DNA from: Wurfbainia villosa
Lineage: Eukaryota > Streptophyta > Magnoliopsida > Zingiberales > Zingiberaceae
Reading direction: 5' to 3'
Length of the DNA stretch: 64,000 nucleotides
Assembly (NCBI GenBank): GCA_025175895.1
Contig: CM045989.1
Span: 23,429,928-23,493,927 of the forward strand
Shown here: piece by piece, positions 10,570-22,142 of the stretch
Layout of the letters: each line of letters begins with the position of its first letter
How positions within the stretch are numbered: the stretch's first letter is position 1
Program-made: the position numbers and the translations under genes
The notes under the pieces: model-generated
What the model saw: only the letters and a program-made list of their open reading frames with translations
The model's database searches: none
Told to the model about the DNA's origin: nothing

Positions 10570-11715
10570 AATGCTTGTTGATTTTAATGAGCCTACAACC
10601 TATCAAGAAACTGTAATGAGCCCAGATTCTGAGAAATGGCTAGAGGCCATGAGGTCCGAAATGGAATCCATGTATACTAATCAAGTATGGACCTTGGTTG
10701 ATTTACCTGAAGGGGTCAAACCCATTGAGTGTAAGTGGGTCTTTAAAAGAAAGACTGACATGGATGGTCATATGCATATCTATAAAGGGTGATTGATAGT
10801 TAAAGGATTCAAGCAGATTCATGGTATAAACTGTGATGAAATCTTTTCACCAATTGCGATGCTTAAATCTATTCGGATCATACTTGCTATTGCAGCTTAC
10901 CATGATTATGAAATCTAGCAGATGAATGTTAAAACTATATTTTTTTAATGGAAATCTACTTGAGGATGTGTACATGACACAACCTTAGGGTTTTGTAGAT
11001 CCAAAGGATTCTGAAAAGGTATGTAAGTTACAAAGGTTCATTTATGGTTTAAAGCAAACTTCTAGAAGTTGGAATCTTCGATTTGATGATGTGATTAAAA
11101 TGTTTGGTTTCATCAAAAACGAAGATGAACCTTATGTCTACAAGAGGGTTAGTGGGAGCACAGTTGTTTTTCTCATCTTGTATGTAGATGACATACTACT
11201 CATTAAAAATGATATCCCTATGCTACAGTCTGTAAAGATTTAGCTTGAGAATTATTTCTCAATGAAAAACTTAGGAGAAACAACCTATATATTGGGCATC
11301 AAGATCTATAGAGATAGATCTAAGAGACTGCTTAGCCAAAGTCAGAGTACATATGTTGAAAAGGTGCTTAATCGTTTTGCTATGCAGAATTCCAAGAAGG
11401 GATTCTTGCCGATGTCACATGGTGTAAGCCTTTCGAAATCTCAATGCTTTTCTTCTAAGGAAGAAAGAAATCGCATGGATCAGATTCTTTATACATCTGC
11501 TATATGGTCTATCATTTATGCCATGTTTTGTACTTGCCCCGACGTCTCGTATGCATTAAGCATGAAGAGCAAATATGAGTCAGATTCAGGTGAAGGTCAC
11601 TGGATAACAGTCAAGAATATTCTTAAGTATTTGAGAAGAACAAAAGATTATTTCTTGATATTTGGAGGCGATGAGGAACTCGTTGTAAAGAGTTACAATG
11701 ATGCAAGCTTCTAAA
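10570..11715 (+). pseudogene. Angela reverse transcriptase (degenerate)
   Basis: Starts in WLEAMRSEMESMYTNQVW and VDLPEGVKPIECKWVFKRK, the classic Copia reverse transcriptase entry. After stops near 10790 and 10920 it continues with VKGFKQIHGINCDE and reaches the active site YVDDILLI near 11181. The thumb and connection region (MKNLGETTYILGIKIYRDRS onwards) is open from 11262 to 11714. It would copy the RNA genome. Several stops and frameshifts inactivate it. Confidence 0.88.
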
Positions 11716-12131
11716 CTGACAAGGATGATTCCAGATCGTAGTCAGGATATGTATTTTGCTTAAATGGTGGTGTTGTGAGCTGGAAGAGTTCAAAGCAAGA
11801 CACAGTAACTGATTCTACTATAGAGGTCGAGTCAAAAGAGGTTGTTTGGTTCAGAAAATTTATTTCAAAGCTTAGTGTTGTTCCTAGCATAATGAGCCCT
11901 ATCAACCCCTATTGTGATAATAATGGGGCTATTGCACAGGCGAAGGAACCTCACTCTCATCAGCGATCCAAACATATACTACGGCGGTTCCATCTCATTC
12001 GAGAGATCATCGATAGAGGAGATATAAGAATATGCAGAATATCGACCAATGCTAAGATTGCGGATCCTTTGACCAAGACTTTGACACAGAGGAAGCATGA
12101 TGGTCACACTAAGTCACTAGGAATTAGATAA
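11716..12131 (+). pseudogene. Angela RNase H
   Basis: Reads SGYVFCLNGGVVSWKSSKQ, then STIEVESKEVVWFRKF and the C-terminal CDNNGAIAQAKEP, SKHILRRFHLIREI and ADPLTKTL, a close match to BARE-1/Angela RNase H as I know it. A TAG near 11739 separates it from the upstream frame; from 11775 it is open to the stop at 12129-12131. It would degrade the RNA of the RNA:DNA hybrid. This domain is the best evidence for the lineage call. Confidence 0.9.
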
Positions 12132-12148
12132 TTCAGTGATTGACATTA

Positions 12149-12162
12149 GTGGGAGTGGGAGA
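12149..12162 (+). promoter_or_regulatory. Polypurine tract (Angela)
   Basis: AGTGGGAGTGGGAGA lies immediately upstream of the 3' LTR start TGTTAG at 12164 and fits the plus-strand primer site. Confidence 0.9.
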
Positions 12163-12163
12163 T

Positions 12164-13878
12164 TGTTAGTATTAGCCCTAAGTATCAATTATGAGATGAT
12201 TGATAAGGGAACTTTTGTATCATATTTCATAATAAAGACAAAGTTTATGGTTATTGTATTTACTTCATTGATTTGTCATTTGAATAAATATAATAATATC
12301 CTAGGGTAATTGGTTCTAGTCTACAACATATCAAGTTGGTGACTTGATAGTGGGATACTATAGATATATATAGAACACTACTGTGAATGATTCTAGTCAG
12401 TATTAATATCTGAGGATAATATTAATACATAGACTATGTAGGTTGATGACTTAATCTCTGAGTCATGGATATAGGATATTAAATTGGCACATGGGTATAA
12501 ATTAGAGAATATGTACTGAACTGATCCGCCATGAGAATATTTCATAGATTATCATATGAGTGTCGTAAACATTCTTATAGTGACTATTAGTATGGATAAT
12601 CCTTAGATCTGAAATCACTACGGTTCCCTACATAAGGAGTTGTATACTTTGGTATCGACAAACGTCACCTGTAACAAGGTGGACTATAAAGTTGATCACT
12701 GGGTATGCAATAAATTATGCAGAGAGATGTGAGTGATAGAGATGAGATCTATCCCTTCCATATGACGGAAGTGATATCTGTGGGCCCCTTAATAAAGTAA
12801 GACTATTAAAATGCATGATCACGCTCAAATAAGTCAACGTGAGATATTGAACTCATTTGATTGAGGTAGTCTATTTGGAGATCAAGAAACACAAAGATTG
12901 AGAAGAGGATGACATGGTCTATGACTCATTGATCAATCTAGATATCAAGGCTACAAGGATTGAGTCATACAAGATAATAGTCATAGAAAGGTGATGTTGG
13001 ATCTCGATATTCTTGTCACTTGGGTAGGAATGATGCATTGCTAAATACCACTTATTGCTTATGTTTCTAAAAGAAGTTTTAGGGACATTGCTAACATTAC
13101 GAGAACCTATTAGGTTACACACAAAGAACATGTTGTTTTGGAGATGGATTTATTTTAGTTTGACTAAATGAACCATTAGACTATTTAATTGGAATCATTT
13201 AGTTAGACTCATTGAAATGGATGAATTTGAGTTAGACTCAAATATGTTGGCCGAATTTGAGTTAGACTCAAATTGGTTTAATTTGAGTTAGACTCAAATT
13301 AATTTGAAGAAGATGAATGATATAATTAATATGAATTAATCATGTATTAAAGTGGGAAAACCAAAGATTGGAAGAAACCTCTTATCATGCATGATTAATA
13401 TGAATTAATCATGCATTAAAGTGGGAAAACTACATATTGGAAGAAACCTCTTATCATGCATGATTAATATGAATTAATCATGCATTAAAGTGGGAAAATC
13501 AAAGGTTGAAAGAAACATCTTTAAAAGGATTTGTTCTCATCTTCTTGAGTTAGAGACTTCTTTGTCTCCTCATCTTCTTGGCCGAATTTTTTATTCCTCC
13601 CTCTTTGGCCGAGAGTCTTTTGAGTGGTTGCTAGCATAACCAAAGATTTTGATTCTCCAAAAGAGTGTTCGTGTGGATACTATAGATGTGCGATCATCCT
13701 GATCGCGCTGAGATCCATTGTAAAAGGTTACTGTCGGGATTGCGAAGGGCTACGCATCAAGGGTAATCTTTCAACTAGAAGTTGTTGTAAGAACGACCAT
13801 GATATTATCTATATACATGGATCTCTGGAGAGATCCAGTTTTTCTATTGTGTTTTGCGATTGTTTTTCAATCCCAACA
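12164..13878 (+). mobile_element. Angela 3' LTR (1715 bp)
   Basis: Pairs with the 5' LTR (1867-3599), starts TGTTAGTATTAG and ends TCCCAACA, followed by the GGGAC duplication. It carries the same palindrome trio (about 13225-13303) and 69-bp array (about 13325-13520). Small deletions relative to the 5' copy, for example around 12385-12470, show divergence since insertion. Confidence 0.93.
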
Positions 13879-14724
13879 GGGACTCCCATATGGAGGAGTT
13901 TTAGTCCCACGTTGGATGTTGAGAGGCAAATTGATTAATTTATATTGAATTACAACATCTATGGTTATGAACATGTATGGGTGAGAGACTCTCTCTCATG
14001 CATGTGCTTGTAGGGGGTGTAAATCCAAGGTCTAGATTGCATCAAATCCAAATAACTCATGTGTAAGTACGACTTGCATGTGTTGAATATCAAATCGATC
14101 GAGACACTATTTGCCCAAGAAGATCAATCTTTGTTTTGCCACCCAAATTCATTTTATTACCTGCTCAAGAGCATAACATAAACATTAAATTGCCGATCTA
14201 AAATGATAAAAAATTAATGGCATTCTGTAACAACTCGAATGAAACGACTGACCATTGATGGTTGGCGTTTCAAGCCAAACGGACAAATGCAATAAATGGT
14301 CTTTACTCGGCCATTAATTAGAGAATGTGTTTTAGAGCCTATATAAGGAGGCTGCGACCCGAGGCAGAAAGAAGACAATATAAACAAGCTCTCTACTTTG
14401 CTCTCCCACATTCTCTTCCTCCCTATCGAGTGATCTGTTCGGTAGTTCTTTTGTGATAGCATTCGGGTATATGCTCAATTCGCCGCGAATGACCCGTGCT
14501 TAGTTATGTATAAAGTCCTGTCATTGTATCCTAGGAAATAAACATCCATCGTAATCTTGAAATACCGTCAAAGGGGACGAATCTATTTTAAGAAAATTGT
14601 GTTAAACACAAGTCTCGACATCTCTTTCGGCATTCGACCTTTCCAGCTCGGCAGCTCTTTCCAATTTTGCTAGCTCTTTCCAACCAGCTCTTTCTAGTCA
14701 GCTTTGGCAGCTCTTTCTAGTCAG
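13879..14724 (+). mobile_element. Tork-1 3' LTR, remainder
   Basis: Opens with the second GGGAC (13879-13883) and continues the LTR interrupted at 1866. A TATA box (CCTATATAAGG, 14338-14348) is followed by a leader resembling Tork-3 LTR (TTGTGATAGC, then ATCCTAGGAAATAAACATC near 14529, and GAGGACGAAT-like GGGGACGAAT). It ends in AGCTCTTTCC repeats at 14640-14724, where a SIRE-like sequence abuts. The true LTR end is missing. Confidence 0.75.
14338..14348 (+). promoter_or_regulatory. TATA box of Tork-1 LTR
   Basis: CCTATATAAGG, in the same relative place as ATATATAAATAG in Tork-3 (40937-40949) and TATAAAAGG in Tork-2 (plus 22132-22142, minus strand). Confidence 0.6.
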
Positions 14725-15096
14725 CTAAAAACCTCACCCTTGGACTTCCTAATTGCCCAAATTCACTTGAACATTACACCGCCAAAACTACTTGCTTGGA
14801 CTTATGCCACCAAGATTATACTTTTGGACTTTACCATTGCCAAGTTTCAATGCTTGGACTTTCCATGCCAAGTATCCAAACTTGGACTTCTCAATTGCCA
14901 AGAACATTCTTAGACTTCCGAGGTTGATTGATTCAACAATCTCTCCCAAATAATCTTCCCCACATGACTTTGGATATCCTAATCATCCACTAGTTATATG
15001 GTCAAATTCATTATCAACCCATTGTCAAACATCAAAACACTACTTGAATCCCACTCGAGTTTGGTCAATATTGACCCAGGGCCTATTGCACCAACA
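14725..15096 (-). mobile_element. SIRE-B 3' LTR, truncated
   Basis: About 370 bp matching the U3 end of the 5' LTR (compare 14990-15096 with 20105-20208). It ends on the plus strand at GCACCAACA. The other 1.1-1.2 kb of LTR, including TATA box and R/U5, is missing at the left. Confidence 0.8.
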
Positions 15097-15113
15097 ATCT
15101 CTCCTTTTTTGAT
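15097..15113 (-). promoter_or_regulatory. Polypurine tract (SIRE-B)
   Basis: On the minus strand a TCAAAAAAGGAGAGAT stretch directly precedes the LTR start TGTTGGTGCAATAGG. It matches the SIRE-A tract at 28923-28938. Confidence 0.8.
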
Positions 15114-16900
15114 GTTTGACAATATCTTTAAGTTAAGCTAACAATAACCCAACTTAACTCTTCCAATACCATAGCATAGTGAAAGTTTACCTAACTTAAA
15201 TCTTACTTCTCCCCTTTTGGCATACATCAAAAAGACTACCAAGGTTTTTAATGTTTCATCTCCCAATGAGATCCTACATTCTCCCCCTTGGTTCAAAAAT
15301 ATCTTGAATGCCTTCATTCTTCTTAGTGATAAATCTCATATCACTAAATGAGAGACAATCCATAATGAAGGTACCTAAACCCTCATTTCTCCCACTTTGG
15401 TCAAAATTGCATCCATCATCTCTTGATGGACACACTCCCCCTAAAAGCTTGCTCCCCCTTGACCATTGCACCAACAATGTCCTTAAAGAGTTCCTAAGCC
15501 TATAGGAAGTCTAACTAATCAAAATTAAGGATAAAAGTTTAACATTGAACTTTCACAACCTTTAAAGTCGATTTTCACCCTAAACAACTCTCCTAATTAT
15601 TTTCAATGATTATTTCATCCTTCCAATGCTTTCCAAAACATATCCTAGGGTTATGAGATATTAGATGTTGATAAATGGCTAAACAACCCTTATTCAGCTA
15701 ATATCGATCTGATAGTCAATCGATTTAAATTTCTTAGTCATTGAACAACCACTAGTCGATTACCGTAAGTCGCATGATCATTGGTTTCCGATTTAAATCG
15801 ATTCGATTGAGTCTTGAAAATACATAAGTAATTATACGTATTTTGAAAAATTTTGAAAATTCATACATATATTACTTACATGAAATATAATGGGTGAAAA
15901 ATATTTTTATGAAAAGATGCCCATTAAATTAAGAGATTGATACAAAGTTAAAAAACATTGAAACCTTCAATGTTTTTAGCTAACTTTGTATCAATATGAT
16001 CAATTGTGATTGCTATCAAAATATAGACTTTACTAAGATTTTCTAAAATATTTTTGAAGTGTTTTTCAAAACCTATATTGAATCATGGTCTATGGGCTAG
16101 ATGTACATGACTTATACATTAACTTTCCTCATGATTCATTATGTCATATTATGAGTTTGAGTTCATCTAGATGCAACATCTATGCACCTTGAACTTAACT
16201 CATTTTCCTAACATTTCACATGTGTCTAGGTGTATCAATATACACATATGTCTTCTTTATAGTCTTTTTGAGGTGTGAATTTTATTTTTCCATAATTTAA
16301 GGGTTTATGGATTTATATCTAGACAACTTTATTTGATTCCCTTGTCTTGGGACTTCAAATCATGCCATTGTCCTTAATTTTATTTTAATTATCCTAAATA
16401 CATGAATGATGATCATGACATAAAAATGTGCATAATTTAAAACATTTGTCAATAATCATGATGTCATGACATTAAAAATTAAACTTAAACACAAGCATGA
16501 CATATATTACCCTAAGCATGACCATGACATTTAAATAATTATATGAAGCATGATGTTATGACATGACATATAACAAACAAGGCATGAAAAATTAAATATA
16601 AAGGTATAATAATACCTAAATTTCAAGTTCAATTGCTATTTACTAGGATTAAACCCCATTTTGCCATAATAAATCAATTTTCCAAGAGTGCAAAAAGCCC
16701 AAATTGGCACACAATTTAACCTAATTATGTCAAATTTTGATCAATTTTTCAACTTCCATTAAATTGACACATCTTAAAATCCTTTAGGATAAAATTCTAT
16801 CTCATTTTCAAGGTATCATTTAACCTTGAAAATGTTCTAAAGTGTCAACCTTACCAGGGTCAGGTTAACTACCTATCCATTCAAGGTTGACACACTCTAA
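15114..16900 (-). mobile_element. SIRE-B internal non-coding region
   Basis: AT-rich DNA between gag and 3' LTR where pol would be expected. Only short frames occur on either strand and none resembles Copia proteins. An inverted pair near 15935-15995 (ACAAAGTTA...TAACTTTGT) could form a hairpin. I see nothing else. Confidence 0.5.
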
Positions 16901-18420
16901 ACCCATTTAGCGTGAAGGGATCACGCTCCTAGGAACTCAATACCTATGGAGCTCTTTGGGTTAACTAGGTACTCGCTAGGGATGACTTCCCTAGCTACCC
17001 TTCTAATGACCCTCCTAGGCTTTGGAGCCTTGGTCATTTGGATCTTCTCAAGGTTAATCCTAGGGATTACTTCCCTTGTAACCTTGTTAGTGACTTTCTT
17101 AGGTTTCTTGGAAACCTTAGCCACTAGATACTTGTCGAGATTAACCTTAGGGATGACTTCCCTAGTAACCTTGACTTTCCTAGACCAAGGAGTAGTTCCA
17201 TAATTAAATGGAACATTCTAGTAGGTGGGCTTATCCACCTTGGACTTAGGTTTGTGACCCAAATCTTTCCTATCCTTAGATAGTTCTTGTTTCTTAACTC
17301 CTAAGGTTTGCCCATTAGACCCTTTACTTGAGTTTGTCATCTTATTAAGGTTCTTCTCCAATTTCACCTTAAGGCTTGATTTTCCATTTTTAATTTCTCA
17401 ATTTTTGATTTTTTATCGACCTTTTGGGAATTTCTCCTCCTAGGCATATGCCTACCCTTCTTAGGGTTAATGTCTAGATTCTTGTTCTCTACCTTCCTAT
17501 CCTTAGATAAAGTTGATCTAGCATTGTCCTTGGGTAAATTGATATTTTAGCACCTAAGCAATAAAATATATTATTAGCATGCTTCTTATTATTAACAATG
17601 GCAAGTCCATTTAAATGAAAATCATTAGCATGCTTCTGGTCATTAATAATTGAAATTTTATTATTGAAGATTACTTTAGGCTTTGCCTTTGGAGCTCCCC
17701 TTACACTCGAGCTCTTTACCTTATCCTTCTTTAGGTTCCTCCCCCTCGTACATTGGCTCCGGTAGTGCCGTTTTTGTTGGCATCGGAAGGACACTATGTG
17801 CTTCTTGCTTTTGCGAATTAGGGCTCCGCCTTCCTTGGTTTTCTCCTTAACCTTGAATGACACTTGAGCTTTCTTCTTGGCCAATTTAGGACACTTGCTC
17901 TTGTAGTGTCCCGCTTCCTTACACTCAAAGCATATAATATGATTTTATTTTTAATATATATGCTTGAGTTACCCTCTTGAATGGTAGGAGAATTTTGAAT
18001 TTCTTCTTCATTTCTCCTGGATGTAGACGACTCTTCTTGTTCTTGCTCCGGTGTAGAATGTCTCCTCCCTCTCAATCATAGAGGTGGAGACTTTCAAGAC
18101 CTCCTCTTCCTTGGATGTTGAGTATCTCTAACTTCCGATACTTCACACTCTTGAGAGGATGATGAATTTGCTTCTTCGGTTTCCTCCTTATCTTATGCCA
18201 GTGAGGATTTTTCGTGGAGCTCAGCCAACTTGTCCCTTAGCTCCTTAACATTCTTATAATCTCCTAGCTTACACAAAAAGTCTTTAGGTATTCCATTAAC
18301 CAACATTTTTGTTACCGTATCATTTCTTTCGAATTTTTCTAGTTGCTCTTTCGTCCATTTCTTTTTCTTGAGCATTTTATCACTTTTGTCCATGGGAGCT
18401 TTAAATCCTTGCATCAAAAC
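16900..18420 (-). pseudogene. SIRE-B gag (frameshifted)
   Basis: Minus-strand fragments in three frames give a SIRE-like Gag. The upstream piece at 18417-18193 has a lysine-rich core and LVNGIPKDFLCKLGDYKNVKE-like sequence. A zinc knuckle CFECKEAGHYKSKC lies near 17930-17885 (spacing C-2-C-4-H-4-C), and a second degenerate one (FRCQQKRHYRSQC) follows near 17780. The basic C-terminal tail continues to about 16921. Frameshifts near 18190 and 17885 break it. It would package element RNA; with no pol, any movement would need a helper. The plus-strand frame at 16946-17203 is a shadow of this. Confidence 0.75.
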
Positions 18421-18657
18421 AAACTAATTTTATATTTCACACATTATAAAATGTTCCATCCTCACCTTCTAATATGCGAAGTCTTCACGGTCGAAGGAAG
18501 GTAGAACCGTGATGTCATGGCCTAGTTTATCTTAAAGCTCCATTCTTCTACTCCTCTAGCGCTTTGCTCCCTCAGTTGTTAATCCGATGAAGAGCGCCCT
18601 TTGATAACACTTGTTAAGTTGGTAATCAGGGCGATTTATTCTTCTAAGCACACCGAG

Positions 18658-18670
18658 CTCTGATACCACT
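18658..18670 (-). promoter_or_regulatory. Primer binding site, tRNA-Met (SIRE-B)
   Basis: Minus strand GTGGTATCAGAGC directly follows the LTR end CCCAACA. Confidence 0.88.
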
Positions 18671-20208
18671 TGTTGGGATTGATTGTTACACTAGAGGGGG
18701 TGAATAGCGATTTTTCGTCATTTTGATGGATTGCGTGCTCGTCTATAATAAGTTAGTGCACAGTGAAATATAGAAATAAAATGTACAACAAAAATAAGGA
18801 CAAACACATAACCACAAGACGATATTTTATATGGTTCGGAACTAAGGTTCTTACTCCACGGGTCGAGCTCTAGTGATGCACACCACCACTATCAAACTTC
18901 TCCTTCTCGGTATAACACCGGAGGTGGAGAAACCTCTTACAATGTCTTACACAAATAAGAACACAAAATACAACCAAATACAAACAATTACAATAAAAAT
19001 GAATACAAGTAAAGAAAACTTTACAAAGAAATACTTTTGCTTGAATGCTCTTTGATTGCTCTTGAAGGTTTGTAATGCAACAACACTTCCCCTTCAAAAT
19101 CGCCCCAAAATCGCTTCTTCAATCCTTCCCATCGAGCTCCTTTTAAGTCATGCACGACCTGGATTTCCGCTTGGCAGTCAACTGCCCACAGTACCGTTGT
19201 CTCACAACGGACTAATCCATGTTGGATTTCGACCAACATATACATCGCGTGATCATTGCCCCGCTTACAACAATCGATCGCGCATCACCGGTCGGTGGTC
19301 GATCGACTACGAGCTCGTGCTCTGGCGCTATGATCGATCATTGCCCATACATGCGATCATTGGATCGATTACCCATGATAATTCGAGTTGATTGATTGAG
19401 TCATTGAGCTCTCGAGTCTTGAACACTTGGCGGTCAGTAGTCCGTAATCGATCGATTGGTAAACCTCAAACATGAGGTTTAATCTAAGTATGATCTCCTC
19501 ATACTTGATCGACCACTCTTAGCCTAGATATAAGCCTTCTAGCCACCTTCATCAGCCTCACACCCTCAAGATCTATCTGAGTCCTTCACGACTCATTCAT
19601 CCTTCGTGCTAGCCTTCAGGTGCTTCAATCGGCTATGTCATGCTAACTGGTCCTTTGCCAAAGTTCATTTGAATTTATACTGTTAAGACCATATGCTTGG
19701 ACTTTACACGACTAAAATCTCACATTTGGATTTCCCAATTGCCAAAGTTCACTTGGACTTTACGCCGCCAAGACTATATGCTTGGACTTATACCGCCAAG
19801 ATTATACCTTTGGGTTTTACCATTGCCAAGCTTCAATGCTTGGACTTTCACCGCCAAGACTACACACCTGGACTTATGTGGCAAGACTTCAAACTTGAAC
19901 TTTACCAATTGCCAAGACTTCAAACTTGGACTTTCAATTGCCAAGACAATGCTTGGACTTTTCCATGCTAAGACCATGCTTGGACTTTCCATGCTAAGTA
20001 TTCAAACTTGGACTTCTCGATTGTTAAGAATATTCTTGGACTTTCAAGGTTGATTAATCCAACAATCTCTCCTATGTGACTTTGGATATCCCAATCATCT
20101 ACTAGTTATATAGTTAACCAATGGTCAAACCCATTATTAAACATCAAAACACTACTCGAGTCCCACTCGAGTTTGGTCAACATTGACCCGGGGCTTATTG
20201 TACCAACA
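18671..20208 (-). mobile_element. SIRE-B 5' LTR (1538 bp)
   Basis: On the minus strand it starts TGTTGGTACAATAAG and ends AATCAATCCCAACA. It contains a dense array of short hairpin repeats (19690-20045), a GATCGATC-rich block (19233-19463), a weak TATA-like TTAAAAGG (plus 19139-19149), and the TATTCACCCCCTCTAG block near its end. ORFs within it (18870-19391, 19693-20053) are chance frames. Confidence 0.85.
19690..20045. repeat. CTTGGACTTT...GCCAAG micro-hairpin array
   Basis: About twelve imperfect units of 25-40 bp, each pairing CTTGGACTT with a nearby GCCAAG. About six related units remain at 14732-14925 in the truncated 3' LTR. Confidence 0.8.
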
Positions 20209-20229
20209 CGAACCACCATTATCTAGGGC

Positions 20230-21089
20230 TAGATCCACTGGGTTCAGCTCGAAGAACAACACAGAGGTTGTCCTCCTCTAGCCCTTCATTCAGGCTGACC
20301 TCCTATTTTTTCTTCGGCTTTTTACACTCTGAAGACTTGTGACCGACTCGGTCACAATTGAAATACTTTCCAGTGAACTTCTTGCTGACACTTCCTTTGG
20401 GTCTCATCTTCGAGGACTTAGAATTCTTTCTTTTCGAGCTTTGACCGTGCTCGACCACGTTGGCTTTCACAGTAGCTTGAGAGAACATCTTACTCTCTGA
20501 ACTCTTGTTATCTTCCTTGATTCAAAGTCGAACAACGAGTTCTTCCACATTCAGCTCCTTCCACTTATGCTTTAGATAGTTCTTAAAGTCTTTCCAGCTC
20601 GGAGGTAGCTTCTCTATGATAGCTATCACCTGGAAATTTTCACTCAGAATCATACCTTCCGACCATTTTGTAGTCCAGGAATCAATCCACGATGAACTTT
20701 TTAGCCCCTACATCCTCCGTATTATACTTCTTGTCCAGAGACTCCCACAACTCCTTAGTTATTCTCTTCATGCTATACATAGCGTATAACGAGTTAGTAA
20801 GGCAGTTGAGAATGTAGTTTCTACACAGAAACTCTGAGTGGTTCCATGCCATATTGAAGGTCTGGGCATCACTTATACCCTTAAGTATATTGGGAGGATC
20901 CTCGATCAAGAACCAAGCCAGACTCAGCGTAGTCAGGTAGAAGAGCATCTTCTGCTGCCATCGCTTGAAGTTAATCTCAGTGAACTTCTCTAGCTTCTCC
21001 CCATGATTGATTAGAATAGTTCCAATCGGGGTGGAGGGAACCCTCGCATGTTGAGTCTGTTGCACCTCAACCTCTTGCGTCGTGACCAT
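20230..21089 (-). pseudogene. Tork-2 gag
   Basis: Starts ATG at 21089. Conserved UBN2/Copia-type Gag motifs follow: EKFTEINFKRWQQKMLFYL near residues 33-51 and LCRNYILNCL and TKELWESLDKKYNTEDVGAKKF later. The open frame stops at 20682; homology continues after an internal deletion (compare 36760-36860 of Tork-3) to a zinc knuckle at about 20320-20370 reading YFNCDRVGHKSSEC. Its first cysteine is tyrosine, so the knuckle is damaged. The last readable part stops just before the protease DTG motif, at the SIRE-B junction. Confidence 0.87.
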
Positions 21090-21224
21090 CTCAACAGAAC
21101 GGATCCGTTTTAAGTTTGTTAGGAATTATCTGTAAACTCTGGAGATATAAGGAAAGTCCCAAAGACTTATTTGTAGAGATGATAACAATAGAGTTGTCTT
21201 AGATGAGTTAGCCTTTCAGAGGCT

Positions 21225-21870
21225 GTCGAGTCGACTGGGAAAAGGAACGTTGGGGCCGAGCATTATTGGTGCTCGGGAGTCGGTGGGAAGCGGAGAGGCT
21301 GAGCTTTGAGGTGGTCGGAAAACCACCGCGCCAAGTGCGGAGTAAGGATCGAGCACTGTGGGAGCCAGTGAGAAGCAGAGAGGGCGAGTGTTGAGGTGCT
21401 CGGGAAATCACCGCGTCGAGTGTGGTGTAAGGACTAAGCACTGTGGTACTCGAAAAGTTGCCGCGCAGAGTGAGAAGTGAAGGTCCAAGCATTGTACGTG
21501 CTGGGGATGTTGCCGCGCCGAGTGAGAAGTGAAGGACCGAGCACGACAGGTGCTTGGGAAGTCGCCGAGCTGCTTCAGAAATGAAGGACCAAGCACTGTA
21601 GGTGCTCGGGAGTTGCTGCCGAGCCGAGTTAGGGGATGTTGATCTGGCACCGTGCGCTACTCGGAAGGCTGCTCAAGAAACAACTGAGCCGAGTGAGAGA
21701 AGCGGAGATCGCCCGAGTGGGAAGCGTAAATTGCTCGAGTGGGAAGTGGAGATTGCCCGAGTCTGAGGTGCTCGGGAAAGCACTGTGCTCACTCGGGACA
21801 CTTTCGAGAGAAACCGAGTGTTGAGGCGGGGTGCTCGAGAAAGCACTGTGTTCGCTCTGGAAAGCACTAT
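21225..21870. repeat. GCTCGG/GCCGAG-rich tandem repeats in Tork-2 LTR
   Basis: Irregular units of about 55-70 bp containing GGTGCTCGGGA and GCCGCGCCGAGTG. The same motif family forms 62-bp units in Tork-3 LTRs (25416-25675, 41200-41370). Confidence 0.8.
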
Positions 21871-22131
21871 GCTAGGGATCTGAGGGAGAATCAAAGCACG
21901 CCGAGACCTGTGCATACACAGTTTCCTTAAAACAAATTCGTCTTCCTCCAGTAGGGTGCTTTCGAGGTTTTGTATGATGTCTATTTCCTAGGATACAATG
22001 GTACAACCACGGACTCAACCAAGCACAGGTTGTTCGCGACGAACTGATCCGACACCTAAAAGTTATCATAGTGGGGAAAGCAAAGAGGTATGGAAATCCT
22101 TTTACTTACTCCTCAAGTTCACAGGCTGTCT

Positions 22132-22142
22132 CCTTTTATAGG
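22132..22142 (-). promoter_or_regulatory. TATA box of Tork-2 LTR
   Basis: Minus strand CCTATAAAAGG, within a short self-complementary stretch (GTCTCTCC...GGAGAC). Confidence 0.6.

Larger units (their letters stand above)
1867..13878 (+). mobile_element. Angela/BARE-1-type Copia retrotransposon with two nested solo LTRs
   Basis: A complete-length element with two 1.7-kb LTRs, a tRNA-iMet primer binding site, degenerate gag, protease, integrase, reverse transcriptase and RNase H in Copia order, a polypurine tract and a GGGAC target duplication. LTR length and the Gag and RNase H sequences match the Angela/BARE-1 lineage as I know it. The 12.0-kb size is inflated by a 2.3-kb reverse Gypsy-type solo LTR in the leader and a 1.1-kb reverse SIRE-type solo LTR at the protease/integrase junction. 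Stops and frameshifts in every domain make it non-autonomous. It sits inside the 3' LTR of an older Tork-like element. Confidence 0.93.
14725..20208 (-). mobile_element. SIRE-like Copia element B, pol-less deletion derivative
   Basis: A minus-strand element: 5' LTR 18671-20208, primer binding site 18658-18670, gag 16900-18420, then about 1.8 kb of non-coding sequence, a polypurine tract and a truncated 3' LTR (14725-15096). No protease, integrase, reverse transcriptase or RNase H motif is visible. It abuts Tork-1 LTR on the left and Tork-2 gag on the right, with no shared target duplication, so the left end is truncated or rearranged. Confidence 0.78.

Noticed and set aside
16946..17203. A hydrophobic plus-strand ORF (85 residues) that could be a membrane protein
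   Set aside because: It is antisense to the basic C-terminal part of SIRE-B gag; the lysine/arginine-rich sense strand explains the leucine-rich antisense product.
21208..21930. A cluster of overlapping ORFs with serine/arginine-rich products
   Set aside because: They are produced by GCTCGG/CCGAGTG repeats in the Tork-2 LTR; several frames on both strands stay open for the same reason.
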